64,000 nucleotides of DNA. It comes from Cryomorphaceae bacterium (lineage in GTDB: Bacteria > Bacteroidota > Bacteroidia > Flavobacteriales > UBA7430). The stretch covers positions 124,001 through 188,000 of the forward strand of contig BOWN01000001.1 of assembly GCA_019649675.1 (NCBI GenBank). The letters are read 5' to 3'. Made by a program: the position numbers and the translations under genes. The notes below the pieces were generated by a model that ran no database searches, was not told the DNA's origin, and saw nothing but the letters and a program-made list of their open reading frames with translations. Shown here in pieces: positions 18,471 through 29,309 of the stretch; position 1 is the first letter of the stretch; every line of letters starts with the position of its first letter.

Positions 18471-18869
18471 CTATTCCACACCTATAAAGGATTCATATTC
18501 ATTACTTCCAAGATCCATTTGACTTATCTCACCTAACACTGCATCCATAAACTGCATAAGATTTAGTTCACTACTAAAATTAATACGTTTTCCACTGTAT
18601 GAAATCAAACGATTTGAGGTGTTTTCAAAACACAAATTACAGTAAAAATGATTTGACAACACATCCAAGCAGGACATGTTTGTATCTCTGTACAATTGTT
18701 GAAAATCAGTTAAGGAAAAAACGGTGAAAATTTCGCGCTGATTATTTTTAAATGTACTCTCAGTATTGTGTTTTGAAGAAGAATAATACTTTGATACATC
18801 ACATTGATTCATAACAAATTCTTTAGTGCAACTCGAAAAAAGTAAAGTAAATAATAATATTTTTTTCAT
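18471..18869 (-). CDS. Hypothetical lipoprotein
   Basis: Unrecognised 132-residue protein with a short signal peptide ending in a lipobox-like LLFSSC (Cys at 14), so probably lipid-anchored. The mature part is polar and has several cysteines (CDVSKYY, MSCLDV, FYCNLC). It lies between a small secreted protein gene (8 bp upstream) and pnuC (22 bp downstream), all in one direction. No family assigned. Confidence 0.65.
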   Translation of the reverse strand: MKKILLFTLLFSSCTKEFVMNQCDVSKYYSSSKHNTESTFKNNQREIFTVFSLTDFQQLYRDTNMSCLDVLSNHFYCNLCFENTSNRLISYSGKRINFSSELNLMQFMDAVLGEISQMDLGSNEYESFIGVE

Positions 18870-18877
18870 TGTTGTAT

Positions 18878-19417
18878 TTACTCAATAATTATGCGCTTCT
18901 GAAAACTTCCATCATCATATACATCAATCAAAATTTTATTTAAAACATCCTCTGATGCTCTCCCTAAAATATCAATGGTTTTAACCTTTATTTTAGTTTG
19001 ATTCGGTACAACATGATTCATATCCATTTGAGGATTATAAATCAATTCACAAGTATACTGTCCAGGATTCTCACCTGTTAAATTACTGTATGTAAAGTAT
19101 ATTGTTAAAGGATATATTATAGATGGTAAATTTAAGGGGCCGAACTCTAAATTATGGGTGTAAAGAAAGAATGAACTGGTACCAGCAAAAGTCATGTAGT
19201 AATTCATTTGTCCATTTTGAATGGTATCACCATTGGCATCTAATGTGAAAGCCACATATGGATAATGACTATCCACAGTATCGGCATTAAATATTTCAAA
19301 AGTGATGGAATCATTTTGAAAAATAACATCGGTTACAGTCAACAAAGAACAATCAACTTGGGTTTGCGAAAATCCAAACAGAGGAATAAACAAGAGTATG
19401 TAGAATATCTTTTTCAT
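18878..19417 (-). CDS. Small secreted protein with T9SS-like C-terminal motif
   Basis: 179-residue exported protein. The signal peptide is MKKIFYILLFIPLFGFSQ with cleavage after FSQ. The central part is a beta-rich domain, and the C-terminal stretch KTIDILGR ... VYDDGSFQKRIIIE resembles short type IX secretion signals or Bacteroidota C-terminal tails. It is the first gene of a leftward run that includes a lipoprotein, pnuC and the kinase. Ligand or role is unknown. Orphan surface or periplasmic protein is the safest reading. Confidence 0.68.
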   Translation of the reverse strand: MKKIFYILLFIPLFGFSQTQVDCSLLTVTDVIFQNDSITFEIFNADTVDSHYPYVAFTLDANGDTIQNGQMNYYMTFAGTSSFFLYTHNLEFGPLNLPSIIYPLTIYFTYSNLTGENPGQYTCELIYNPQMDMNHVVPNQTKIKVKTIDILGRASEDVLNKILIDVYDDGSFQKRIIIE

Positions 19418-19490
19418 AGTTCTATAAATGTTAATTCAAAGATACTAAAAACAAAAACGGGAGACTATCTTTCGATAATATCCCGTTGAG

Positions 19491-19574
19491 TACTCGAGGC
19501 GGGACTTGAACCCGCACGCCCCAAAGAGCACAGGATTTTAAGTCCGGCGTGTCTACCAATTCCACCACTCGAGC
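19491..19574 (-). tRNA. tRNA-Leu (anticodon TAA)
   Basis: Minus-strand cloverleaf of 84 nt: acceptor GCTCGAG pairs with CTCGAGT, D-arm with TGGTAGACAC, anticodon loop CTTAAAA giving TAA, a long variable arm typical of class II tRNA, and T-arm GGGTTCAAGTCCC. The CCA end is not encoded. Confidence 0.95.
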
Positions 19575-19584
19575 AAGTAATGCG

Positions 19585-19659
19585 TGGAGCGAGTGAAGGG
19601 ATTCGAACCCTCGACCCTCACCTTGGCAAGGTGATGCTCTACCCCTGAGCTACACTCGC
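19585..19659 (-). tRNA. tRNA-Gly (anticodon GCC)
   Basis: Minus-strand cloverleaf: acceptor GCGAGTG pairs with CACTCGC, D-arm AGCTCAGGGGTAGAGC, anticodon loop TTGCCAA giving GCC, T-arm GAGGGTTCGAATCCC (short quote). Discriminator T is followed by an encoded CCA at 19587-19585. It lies 10 bp upstream of tRNA-Leu in the same direction. Confidence 0.95.
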
Positions 19660-19755
19660 AATAAATCCTCTCTATAATAGAGGATGCAAATATAAGTACT
19701 TTTCACTGACCTCAAAACAAAAAGAAAAAAATTTAGGTTCTGATTAAACATGTCG

Positions 19756-22363
19756 CTATGCACCAATCATTTTCTTAATTTCATTCAGCTTCAACAAAGC
19801 TTCTACTGGCGTTAATGTATTAATATCTGTTTTGAGTATTTCATCTTTTATTAGCTCAAGCACAGGGTCATCAAGCTGAAAAAAGCTCAGTTGCATATCA
19901 GACTCTTGACGAAATGATTTTGCCTTACTTTTGAGCTCCTTTGACGAATGAGATTTTTCTAAATGTGCTAAAATATCGTTGGCTCTTCGTATCAAAGAAT
20001 AGGGCATACCTGCCATTTTTGCCACATGAATACCAAAGCTATGTGCAGAGCCACCAGGCTTCAACTTACGGAGAAACAGTATTTTTTTATCTACCTCTTT
20101 CACAGAGACGTTATAATTTTTAATCCGATCAAAGCTATCGCTCATTTCATTAAGTTCATGATAATGGGTCGCGAATAATGTTTTTGCTTTCGCTTTGTTT
20201 TCATGTAAAAATTCTGCAATTGCCCAAGCAATAGATATACCATCATAAGTACTAGTACCACGTCCAATTTCATCAAGTAAAATTAAACTACGGTTAGAAA
20301 TATTATTAAGTATGCTCGCGGTTTCATTCATCTCTACCATAAATGTAGACTCACCTAAAGAAATATTATCTGAGGCACCAACACGCGTAAATATTTTATC
20401 TACAACACCTATAGATGCTGATTTTGCAGGCACAAAAGATCCCATCTGTGCCATAAGTACGATCAGAGCTGTTTGCCGTAACAAGGCAGATTTTCCAGAC
20501 ATGTTAGGTCCGGTAATCATTATGATCTGTTGGGTTTCATTATCTAAATACACATCATTAGCAACATAGACCTCGCTAACTGGCAATTGCTTTTCGATAA
20601 CAGGATGGCGTCCGTCTTTAATGTTTAATATAAAACCATCATTAAGTTCAGGTTTTACATAACCATTATGAAGAGCAATTTTAGAAAAGGACAACAACAC
20701 ATCTAAATGCGCAATGCGTTGAGAATTGCGCTGAATAATCTGAACATAGTCCATTAAAGAAGCCACCAAGACATCGAAAAGTTGTTGTTCTAATGCCAAA
20801 ATTTTATCGCCAGCACTTAAAATTTTCACTTCAAGCTCTTTCAGTTCTTCAGTAACATAGCGTTCTGCATTAACAAGCGTCTGTTTGCGCGTCCATTCTT
20901 CAGGTACCTTATCTTTATGGGTGTTACGAACTTCTATATAATAACCAAAAACATTGTTAAAAGAGATCTTTAATGAAGGAATACCTGTACGCTCTATTTC
21001 CCTTTCACGAATTTGATCTAAATAGGCCTTGGCAGAAGTAGAAATTGCGCGAAGCTCATCAAGCTCTTGAGAAACGCCATAAGCCATAACATTTCCCTTT
21101 ATCAACTGTACAGGAGCATCATCTTGAAGTTGCTCTGCTATCATTTCTCTTATGTCATCACATGGATTAAGTTGTGAAGCAAGCTTTACCAAGCTTTTAT
21201 TCTTGGAAATTGAACAAGATTCGACAACTGGAACCATAGCATTTAATGCTCGTTTTAGTTGTACCACCTCCCTCGGACAAATACGTGCCGTAGCAACTTT
21301 AGAAATCAAACGTTCCAGATCGCCCATTTTTTTAATCTCTACTACTAACTCATCTGCTGCTTCAGCTTGGTGGGTGAAATAATCCACAATATTTAAACGA
21401 TCTTGAATGACTTTTTGCGATTTTAAAGGTAAGACCAACCATCTCCGAAGCATTCTTGCACCCATTGGCGAAACCGTATGATCAAGAACATTTAACAATG
21501 ATACCCCATTCACTCCTGTGGATTGAACCAGCTCCAAATTTCGAATGGTAAATTGATCCATCCACACAAAATGGTCTTCTTCGATACGTGTAAGTGCAGC
21601 GATATGACTAACCTTATTGTGCTGGGTCTCTTTTAAATAATGGAGGGCTGCTCCTGCAGCTACAACTCCCGTATGTAAACGCTCAACACCAAAACCTTTA
21701 AGAGATTTTGTTTCAAAATGATTTAACAACAACTCTTCAGCATAGTTAGATGTAAATACCCAATCCTCAAGTGTATAGGTGAAAAAACTATCTGCAAACC
21801 GCTCCGAAAATTCTGATTTATACTGCTTTTGATAAATTACTTCTGAGGGTGAAAAGCTTTGAAGCAGTTTACTTATATATTCCCAATTTCCTTCAGCTGT
21901 TAAAAACTCACCAGTAGAAACATCCAAAAATGCTATCCCTACCACATCTTTTTCCAAGTGTATAGATGCCAAAAAATTATTCGATCGTACATCAAGGGTT
22001 TTATCGTTGTAAGAGACACCTGGGGTTACCAATTCAGTAACACCCTCTTCACTATTTTCTTGGTTGCTTTTGGATCTTCCAGCTGATCACAAATGGCTAC
22101 TCTACATCCCGATCGAACTAACTTAGGTAAATAGGTATCTAGAGAGTGGTGAGGAAATCCAGCCAATTCAATTTTTGAACTTCCGTTGGCACGGTTGGTC
22201 AAAACAATCCCTAAAATCCGTGCAGCCTTTATTGCATCTTCACCAAAAGTCTCATAAAAGTCTCCAACTCTAAATAAAAGTAAAGCATCAGGATACTTTG
22301 CTTTTATTGCATTGTATTGCTGCATCAGAGGGGTTCTTTTCTTTTTTTAGCTGCGTTTGCCAA
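19756..22363 (-). CDS. mutS: DNA mismatch repair protein MutS, two frameshifts
   Basis: Mismatch-recognition ATPase. The N-terminal piece (about 22325-22026) has the mismatch-binding GDFYETFG motif; the rest (22032-19756) includes the lever and clamp regions, Walker A GPNMSGKS, the [12 protein letters not shown] Walker B/signature and the C-terminal dimer helix. One frame break is at about 22030, between KKIVKR and [10 protein letters not shown] second sits in the A-rich run near 22335, where one extra base restores [11 protein letters not shown] then place the start at TTG 22363, which gives about 869 codons, normal for MutS; the start is uncertain. The tRNA genes lie downstream. Confidence 0.92.
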
Positions 22364-22440
22364 TTGAGTTGCTATTATATTGATTATTTTGCAGTTGATT
22401 TGAACAAAGGACTAAGATATTAATTCTGAGCGACAAGAAG

Positions 22441-22965
22441 ATGCGAAAGCTAAAAAATAGTGAACTAAACAGACTCAGTGTCGAAGCATTTAAAAAAGTA
22501 AAAAAAACACCTATCGTTGTTGTTTTAGACAACATCCGAAGCTTAAATAATATCGGATCGGTGTTTAGAACATCAGATGCTTTTTAATAGAAAAATCTAC
22601 ATCTGTGGTATTACAGCAAAGCCGCCACATCGCGACATCCAAAAACAGCGCTTGGCGCCACGGAATCTGTAGATTGGGCATATATCGAAAACACCATAGA
22701 ATGTATAAATCATCTGCAAAAAGAAGGGTACTACTGTATCGCTATTGAACAGGCAGAACAAAGTTTAATGCTGAATGAATTTCACAGCAGACAACACGAA
22801 AAGATTGCTGTTGTTTTTGGAAATGAAGTCAAGGGTGCAGCAATCAGTTATAGATCGATGCGATAATTGTATTGAGATCCCTCAATTGGGAACAAGCACT
22901 CGCTTAATATTTCTGTTAGTGCTGGTATTGTTTTATGGCATTTATTTAAAGAAAATAATAGTCAT
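22441..22965 (+). CDS. TrmH/SpoU-family RNA methyltransferase, several frameshifts
   Basis: Probable tRNA or rRNA ribose 2'-O-methyltransferase (SPOUT fold). It begins at ATG 22441 (MRKLKNSELNRLSVEAFKK) and shows the three SpoU motifs in different frames: NIRSLNNIGSVFRTSDAF, then AVVFGNEVKG, then IPQLGT...LNISVSAGIVLWHLF. At least three single-base frame changes occur (about 22585, 22835 and 22895), so no long open frame exists. The expected length is about 175 residues. The last frame stays open to a TAA at 23011 beyond the terminator, so the true end is uncertain. It is divergent from mutS and convergent with the OmpA gene. Confidence 0.8.
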
Positions 22966-22966
22966 A

Positions 22967-22998
22967 AAAAATTCCCTTCTGTACAGAAGGGAATTTTT
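22967..22998. terminator. Bidirectional hairpin terminator
   Basis: Perfect 32-bp palindrome with 16-base arms (AAAAATTCCCTTCTGT and its complement), flanked by A on the left and T on the right. It works as a Rho-independent terminator on either strand and separates the convergent methyltransferase (plus) and OmpA (minus) genes. Confidence 0.88.
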
Positions 22999-23017
22999 AG
23001 AGTTTTAATTTAATGTA

Positions 23018-24300
23018 CTACTTAATCACAAATTCAACACGACGGTTCATTCTTGATAAGTTGTTCGAAATAACTTGACCATCTGAAGTCGTTTCTGAAA
23101 CTTTGACAGACTCATTAGCCAATGGTGCATCCTCACCTTTAGATTCAGCTGATAAACGTGAAGCATCAATACTAAACATATTTACCAAAGCATCAATAAC
23201 AGCATTAGCTCTACGTAAAGCGATTTTATTATTATTTTCAGAATTACCAACACTATCAGCATAACCAATAACTTTTAATCTGTAGCTTGGATTAGCTTGT
23301 AGTAAGGCAGCTACAGAAGCCAATCTTTCATAATTTGCATATGAAACAGTCGACGAGTTAAAGTCAAAGTATACAGAAGGCATAAATGCATCTTTCGCAC
23401 CTCTAATTTCTTGTCCTTAAAGTTGACAGTAGCGCCTGATGGAGTATTAGGCTCCATATCTACAGAGTTTGCAACACCGTCATTATCACTATCTAATTCA
23501 CGTCCTTTGGCGTCTACTTGCACACCACGTGCAGTAAATGGGTCTTCATCTGCATAATCAGCAACACCATCCATATCCACATCTAATGCATTCCCTTTAC
23601 CATCCACAGCAACACCTTCTGGTGTATTATTGTCGGCATCAAAGGCATCAGACACACCATCGCCATCAGAATCTGTTGCAAGACCTTCTATTTCTGTTTT
23701 AACATTAGCAATATCTCCATACATAGCATCTAAGGGATTATTCCATTCAACTGACTCATCCTTTGAACTAAACCGATAATTAACTCCCAAACCAAATAAC
23801 ATATGTGTTGAAATAACATCTCCTGTATAAGGTGTTGTTCCAATCGAAGAAGATAAATCTAAATCTAAATTGTTATTTAAGGCATATCTGAGTCCCATTC
23901 CAACATTAGGAACTACAGCTTGTCCTTCATCTTTAAAGGACATAACATTTAAACCTGCAGAGAAATATACATTAGCTTCTGTTTCTTTTCCCACAGAAAG
24001 GTTTGTTAAATTCATAAGCCCTTTCAAAGATATAGCATTGAAACTTAAAGTGTCTTCAGAATTAGATAATCCACCTGAAATTAAACCACCTTGTAACGCA
24101 AGAACTGCATTCAGCTGTTTAGAATAATTGAATCCATATGCTAATTCAAAATTAGAATCAGCTGATACGTAAGTAAAAACTCCTGTAGATAAACCAAAAG
24201 AAGCATTATCAGTTAATAAACTTTTTAATCCGCCATCTTGTGCGAAAGAACTAGAAACTATAAAAATAGTTAATAGAAAAATTTTTTTAAAGTTAACCAT
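23018..24300 (-). CDS. OmpA-family outer-membrane protein with TSP3 repeats, one frameshift
   Basis: Outer-membrane/peptidoglycan-linking protein of about 427 residues. Signal peptide ends near SSSFAQ. An N-terminal beta-barrel-like region of about 170 residues is followed by three calcium-binding thrombospondin type 3 units (DSDGDGVSDAFD, DVDMDGVADYAD, DSDNDGVANSVD). The C-terminal OmpA domain starts with VYFDFNSSTVSYANYERL and has the peptidoglycan-contact stretch ADSVGNSENNNKIALRRA. The frame changes near 23390, inside the linker before the OmpA domain. It is monocistronic, with its own terminator at 22967-22998. Confidence 0.9.
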
Positions 24301-24383
24301 GTTTGAATTTTTAGGTTGTGTTTCTTAATTAATTAAAATATTAGCCATGCTAAATTGAGACAAATTTAAAAAAACACATTGAA

Positions 24384-25013
24384 TTAATAGTTAATTCTAT
24401 GTACTCCTTTTTCATAAGTTTTGCCTAAAGATACAAGAATCTTCATAAAATCCTCTTTTTGTTCAACAAAATCAATATTAGATAGGTTGAGTATGAGTAC
24501 CGGAAAAGTATTTTGTTGACCCAAAAATTAAAATATCCTTTGTGAATCTTAGTTAAATAGTCATCTGAAATCTTAGTTTCATAATTCCTTCCACGCTTAC
24601 TGATATTTTTTTGCAATCGCTTTATATCAGAATATAAGTAGATTAACAAATCTGGTTGAGGCAATTTTTGATGAATTATATGAAATAACTTTTATACAAA
24701 GCAAACTCATCTTCGGGCAAAGTTATTTCAGCAAATATGAGTGATTTAATGAAATAATAATCTGAGATGATGTTTTTATGAAATAAATCTCGTGTATTCA
24801 ACTCTTTTTAGTTGATGATAGCGTTCAGCTAGAAATGAAAGTTCAAGTGGAAAAGCATGTTTCTCTGGCTCAGCATAAAATTTTGGTAAAAGGATTGTCA
24901 GAAAATTCTTCGTAAATGGCATGAGCCGAAAATTCTTTAGTCAGCATTTTTACCAAACTAGTCTTACCAGATCCTATATTTCCTTCAATGACTATGTAAG
25001 GGTATTTTTCCAT
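24384..25013 (-). CDS. Deoxynucleoside kinase, several frameshifts
   Basis: Cytosolic nucleotide-salvage kinase of the dNK/dGK family. The N-terminal frame from ATG 25013 starts MEKYPYIVIEGNIGSGKTSL with the P-loop GNIGSGKT. The family motifs EEFSDNPFL and LSFLAERYHQLK (erythrocyte-type ERY) follow after a first frame change near 24890. The later PQPDLLIYLYSDIKRLQKNI lid/arginine region and KGYFNFW segment lie at 24664-24520, and the C-terminus ends at 24384 in yet another frame. Total length about 209 residues, normal. The start overlaps the 3' end of folK by 29 bp. At least three indels are needed. Confidence 0.82.
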
Positions 25014-25495
25014 AAAAATTTACATCAATCTGATCTTCACATTTTAATAACAAATCTGATACACTAATTCCTTCTAACTCATGAACCCAATCAGGGGCTA
25101 TATCTGCAAGAGGTTTTAGAACAAACCTTCGAAGATTCATAGAGGATGTGGCACTTCTAACTTGTGATGATTAATCACTAAACCCTCAATCAACAGAATA
25201 TCTAAATCAATCGTTCGAGCCATATAAAACTTACTATCTGAGCGTTTTCTCCTAACTTCAATTCAATTTCAAGTAATGCACTCATCAAATCTAAGGGTGC
25301 CCATTTGGTAATCAAACAAATTACATTATTTAAATAAGAATCATCATCATAACCCCAAGAGGCTGTTTCATAAAGGTTTGAAATAGCAACAACATCACCC
25401 AGTTGATTTTGAATAAGTGTAATCGCTTTTTTTATGTTTAGCTCTCGATCACCAAGATTAGAGCCTAAACCAATTAGAACTTTATGTGTCATCAC
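24985..25495 (-). CDS. folK: 2-amino-4-hydroxy-6-hydroxymethyldihydropteridine pyrophosphokinase, frameshifts
   Basis: Folate-biosynthesis HPPK, which transfers pyrophosphate from ATP to the pterin. The N-terminal frame starts MMTHKVLIGLGSNLGDREL and includes NLYETASWG. After a frame change near 25235 the canonical TIDLDILLIEG motif and VPHPL follow; after a second change near 25140 the MNLRRFVLKPLADIAPDW ending appears. The TGA is at 24987-24985. About 170 residues. It is 1 bp from clpX and overlaps the deoxynucleoside kinase start. Confidence 0.9.
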
Positions 25496-25496
25496 A

Positions 25497-26729
25497 TTAA
25501 CTTACAGCTCTAAGCTTTCGTAATTTCTTTCTAGATAACTTCTCTTTAGCGTAGTCTAAAATCAAATGAAATTCCTTTTCATCTGATGAAGGCAATTCAA
25601 ACATTGCATCTACCATAATTGCCTCACAAACAGTACGTAAACCCCTTGCGCCCAAATCAAACTCCTCTGCTTTGTAAACAATAAACTCAAAGACCTCATC
25701 ATCTATCTTGAGGACAATATCATCAATCTCGAATAATTTTCGGTATTGTTTGATAATTGAATTTTTTGGCTCAGTAAGAATATTCCGTAAAGCTCCTCTA
25801 TTTAGAGGATCTAAATGTGTTACCACAGGAAGTCGGCCTATTAATTCTGGAATAATTCCAAAACTTTTCACATCTTGTGGTGAGACGTATTGCAATAAAT
25901 TACCATCGTCTATCTGTTCATCAATAGCATTTCCAAACCCAAGCGCATTTGTATTCATTCTTTTTGTAATGTGACGTTCTATACCATCAAAAGCACCGCC
26001 ACATATAAACAAAATGTTTTTCGTATTTACTTTAATATATTTTTGGTCAGGATGCTTTCTTCCACCTTGAGGAGGCACATTGACAGTGGTTCCCTCCAAC
26101 AATTTTAACATGGCTTGCTGAACACCTTCTCCAGAGACATCTCTAGTAATAGATGGATTATCACTTTTACGAGCAATCTTATCAATTTCATCAATAAATA
26201 CAATACCTCTTTCAGCTAATTCTAAATCAAAATCACAATCTTGTAGTAGCCTAGATAATATTCCTTCCACATCTTCTCCCACATAACCTGCTTCAGTTAA
26301 AACTGTTGCATCTACAATCGTAAACGGCACATTTAACATCTTTGCAATAGAACGCGCAAGCAAAGTTTTTCCAGTACCTGTTTTACCTACCAGCATGATG
26401 TTGGATTTTTCAATTTCCACCTCTTGCTCTTTAGTTCCTTCTTGTAAAACTCTTTTGTAATGATTGTAAACAGCTACAGATAGTACTTTCTTGGCGTGCG
26501 CCTGACCAATTACAAATGTATCTAGATGTTCTTTTATTTCTTTAGGCTTTAACAAAGTAAGTACTTCAGCTAAATCCTTTTTCACCTTATGTTCCATCTC
26601 CTCACTAATAATTTCATGCGCTTGACTGATACATAAATTACATATATGCCCAGTTGTTCCAGCAATCAAAACATCAGTTTCTTGCTTACTGCGGCCACAA
26701 AATGAACAAATTACTTTCTCTTCTTCCAT
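25497..26729 (-). CDS. clpX: ATP-dependent Clp protease ATP-binding subunit ClpX
   Basis: AAA+ unfoldase that feeds substrates to ClpP. The 410-residue frame is intact. An N-terminal zinc-binding domain (CSFCGRSK ... HICNLC, four cysteines) precedes Walker [12 protein letters not shown] near 120, GYVGEDVE pore loop, Walker [11 protein letters not shown] near 180, the RKHPDQ loop and the sensor-2 GARGLR near 365. It begins 37 bp after pheT and folK follows after 1 bp. Its clean frame contrasts with the heavily broken neighbours. Confidence 0.96.
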   Translation of the reverse strand: MEEEKVICSFCGRSKQETDVLIAGTTGHICNLCISQAHEIISEEMEHKVKKDLAEVLTLLKPKEIKEHLDTFVIGQAHAKKVLSVAVYNHYKRVLQEGTKEQEVEIEKSNIMLVGKTGTGKTLLARSIAKMLNVPFTIVDATVLTEAGYVGEDVEGILSRLLQDCDFDLELAERGIVFIDEIDKIARKSDNPSITRDVSGEGVQQAMLKLLEGTTVNVPPQGGRKHPDQKYIKVNTKNILFICGGAFDGIERHITKRMNTNALGFGNAIDEQIDDGNLLQYVSPQDVKSFGIIPELIGRLPVVTHLDPLNRGALRNILTEPKNSIIKQYRKLFEIDDIVLKIDDEVFEFIVYKAEEFDLGARGLRTVCEAIMVDAMFELPSSDEKEFHLILDYAKEKLSRKKLRKLRAVS

Positions 26730-26766
26730 ATTCTAAAATTAATAAAGAAAATGATAACACGTTTTC

Positions 26767-29202
26767 TTATTTCAAAGTACCATCTCTAAGTTCTACCTTC
26801 AGTTTCTGCTCTAAGCTGGTAAATATTTTCAAAATAGACTTATCTACAACCATATCAGTAAGAGTTTGCTCTTCATCACTAAAGAAAAAACTTAAAGCAT
26901 AAGACTTTTTATCTGCAGGTAATTTATCGCCTTCATAAACATCAAAAAGACTAACTTTTTTTAACAAACCATTATCACTTTGAAATGCTATGCTCTCTAT
27001 TTCAGCGAAAGCAACTTGCTTGTTAATTAATAAAGCTAAATCCCGACGCACAGAAGGAAATTTGGATACTTCCTTACACTTTATTTTTTGATCTTTAAGC
27101 ATGCTAATGATTAAATTCCAATTAAAATCAGCATACATGACTTCTTGTTTTATTCCAAATTTCTTGAGAATTGATTTTCGCACGGTACCAAATTCAAGGA
27201 TTTTTTTCTTTCTAATCTTATATAAAAGACCTTCAGAAAATATGTCAGAATTTATTGAACTTGAAACAACACCTTGGTGTAAGCCAAGTTTTGAAGCACC
27301 TTTTCTACCATCCCTTTCATGAAGAAAAAATCGACCTTAGAAGAAGTTACATTCCAATTTTCTTCTTGCTTTACGCCTGTCATCCAAAAAGCCAATCGGT
27401 GTGCTTCGACAAATTCGTCTCCATATTTATTATATGTGTTCCCAAACTCAAATAAAAGTATATCTGAAACTTTACGATTGATGTTGTAAGCCAAGCTTTC
27501 TAATCCTCCAAATAAAGAGTTTGCCGCATGGCATTTAAATCTTGACTCAAAGGATTCATTAACTCTACTTGTGTATCTTTATTAAACTCTTCTATACCAT
27601 CGATATAAGAAGATTTTGTAAGCGAATTACTGAGGGCTTCATGAAAGCCGTTAGAGGTTAACAAATCAGAAATGCGTTCTTTAACTTTATGCGCATCGGG
27701 CTTGGCACAATAGATAAAGATGCATTCATTCTACCGGACATCCCCACATTGTTATAACCGTATATGCGAAGAATCTCTTCAATCACATCCACCTCACGCT
27801 GTACATCTGCACGGTAAGGTGGCACAGATAACTTTAATCTGTCAGGAAACTCTTCTAACACCTGAATCTCTAAACTTTTCAAAATAGATTTTATAGACAA
27901 TCTATCAATAACTTCTCCCACAAGTCTATCACAAGTTTCATACAGAAAAATCTATGGTAAAATGCTCAATCGGTTTAGGATAAAGGTCAATAATTTCAGA
28001 AGAAATATTTCCTCCAGCAACTTCTTTAATAAGAAGTGCGGCACGTTTTAAAGCCCATATCACTGTATTTGGATCTACAGTTCGTTCAAAACGAAACGAA
28101 GCATCTGTATTCAAAGCGTGTCGTTTTGCTGTTTTTCTTACTGAAACCGGATTAAAAAAGCTGCCTCAAGGAATACAGAGTCTGTTTGCTCAGTTACACC
28201 GGAATCTAAGCCACCAAATACCCCTGCAATACACATTGGCTCATCCACATTACAAATCATCAAATCATCTGGATGCAATTTTCGCTCTTGCTCATCTAAG
28301 GTGATAAACTTTGTATCTTTTTCTAAATTTTTAACAATAATTTTATTGCCTTTTATTTTTGATACATCAAAAGCGTGTAATGGATTACCTGTTTCATGCA
28401 AAACATAATTTGTAACATCTACAACATTGTTAATGGATGAAAGCCCAAGCACTTCCCAATCTTTTGCGCAACCATTCAGGTGAGGCTTCTACTTTTATAT
28501 CAGAAATAGTAACACCTGCATAACGAGGGCAGGCTTCAACATTTTCTACTTCAACCTCAATTTTTAAATCGGTATTTTCAACTTTAAATGCATCAACAGA
28601 TGGTTTTTTAAATCGAACTGTTGACCCTGGGCTGCACATGCAGCTTTCAAGTCAAGTGCAACACCAATATGTCCCAAGGCATCAGACCGGTTTGGGGTAA
28701 GTCCTATTTCAAAGACAGTGTCTGTTTCTAGATTAAAATAATCACTTGCCTTTGTTCCAGCTTTTGCAGTCTCATCTAAAACCATGATACCACCATCAGC
28801 TGCACCCATTCCAATCTCATCAGCACCACAATCATTCCTACAGAGGCTTCTCCTCTAATTTTTCCTTTTTAATTTTAAATGAATCCCTTTGTCGTCATAC
28901 AAGGTTGTTCCTACAGTGGCAACTACTACTTTTTGTCCTGCCGCAACATTTGGCGCGCCACAAACAATTTGAAGAGTCTCCGCACCAACATCAACGGTTG
29001 TTTTTTGTAAGCGATCTGCATTAGGGTGCTTTTCACAAGTGAGCACATCACCGACCACCAATCCCTTTAAGCCACCTTTAACACTTTCAACTTCTTGGAT
29101 GCCTTCGACTTCCAAGCCTGTATCTGTTAAAACCTTAGCACATTCTTCAGCACTTAAGTCGACATTTAAATAATCTTTAATCCAGCTGTATGATACCTTC
29201 AT
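26767..29202 (-). CDS. pheT: Phenylalanine--tRNA ligase beta subunit, six or more frameshifts
   Basis: Beta chain of the (alpha-beta)2 PheRS, carrying editing and tRNA-binding domains. The N-terminus MKVSYSWIKDYLNVDLSAEE leads into a tRNA-binding OB domain (VVGDVLTCEKHPNADRLQ). The B3/B4 region follows (GLTPNRSDALGHIGVA, then SSINNVVDVTNYVLHETGNPLHAFD), then the B5 domain (LKLSVPPYRADVQREVDVIEEILRIYGY), and the C-terminal anticodon-binding fold at 27183-26767 (FPSVRRDLALLI). The seven pieces lie in successive frames with no missing protein, giving about 812 codons, the normal size. As an essential gene it is almost certainly intact in the organism. Confidence 0.9.
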
Positions 29203-29264
29203 GATAAATTAGGAGTTTCGAATGAACAAAAGTAAGGATTGTAAGCGAAATAGAATCTTCAGAA

Positions 29265-29292
29265 CAAAAAAAGCCCCGATTTTCGGAGCTTT
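29265..29292 (-). terminator. Rho-independent terminator after the cupredoxin gene
   Basis: Minus strand AAAGCTCCGAAAATCGGGGCTTT forms a 9-pair stem with one mismatch and is followed by a run of T. It lies 18 bp after the stop of the secreted cupredoxin gene and before pheT. Confidence 0.75.
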
Positions 29293-29309
29293 AATAAAAA
29301 CCATAACCT

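Noticed and set aside
23560-23700. Short tandem DNA repeat in the OmpA gene
   Set aside because: It reflects TSP3 calcium-binding protein repeats, not a separate DNA element.
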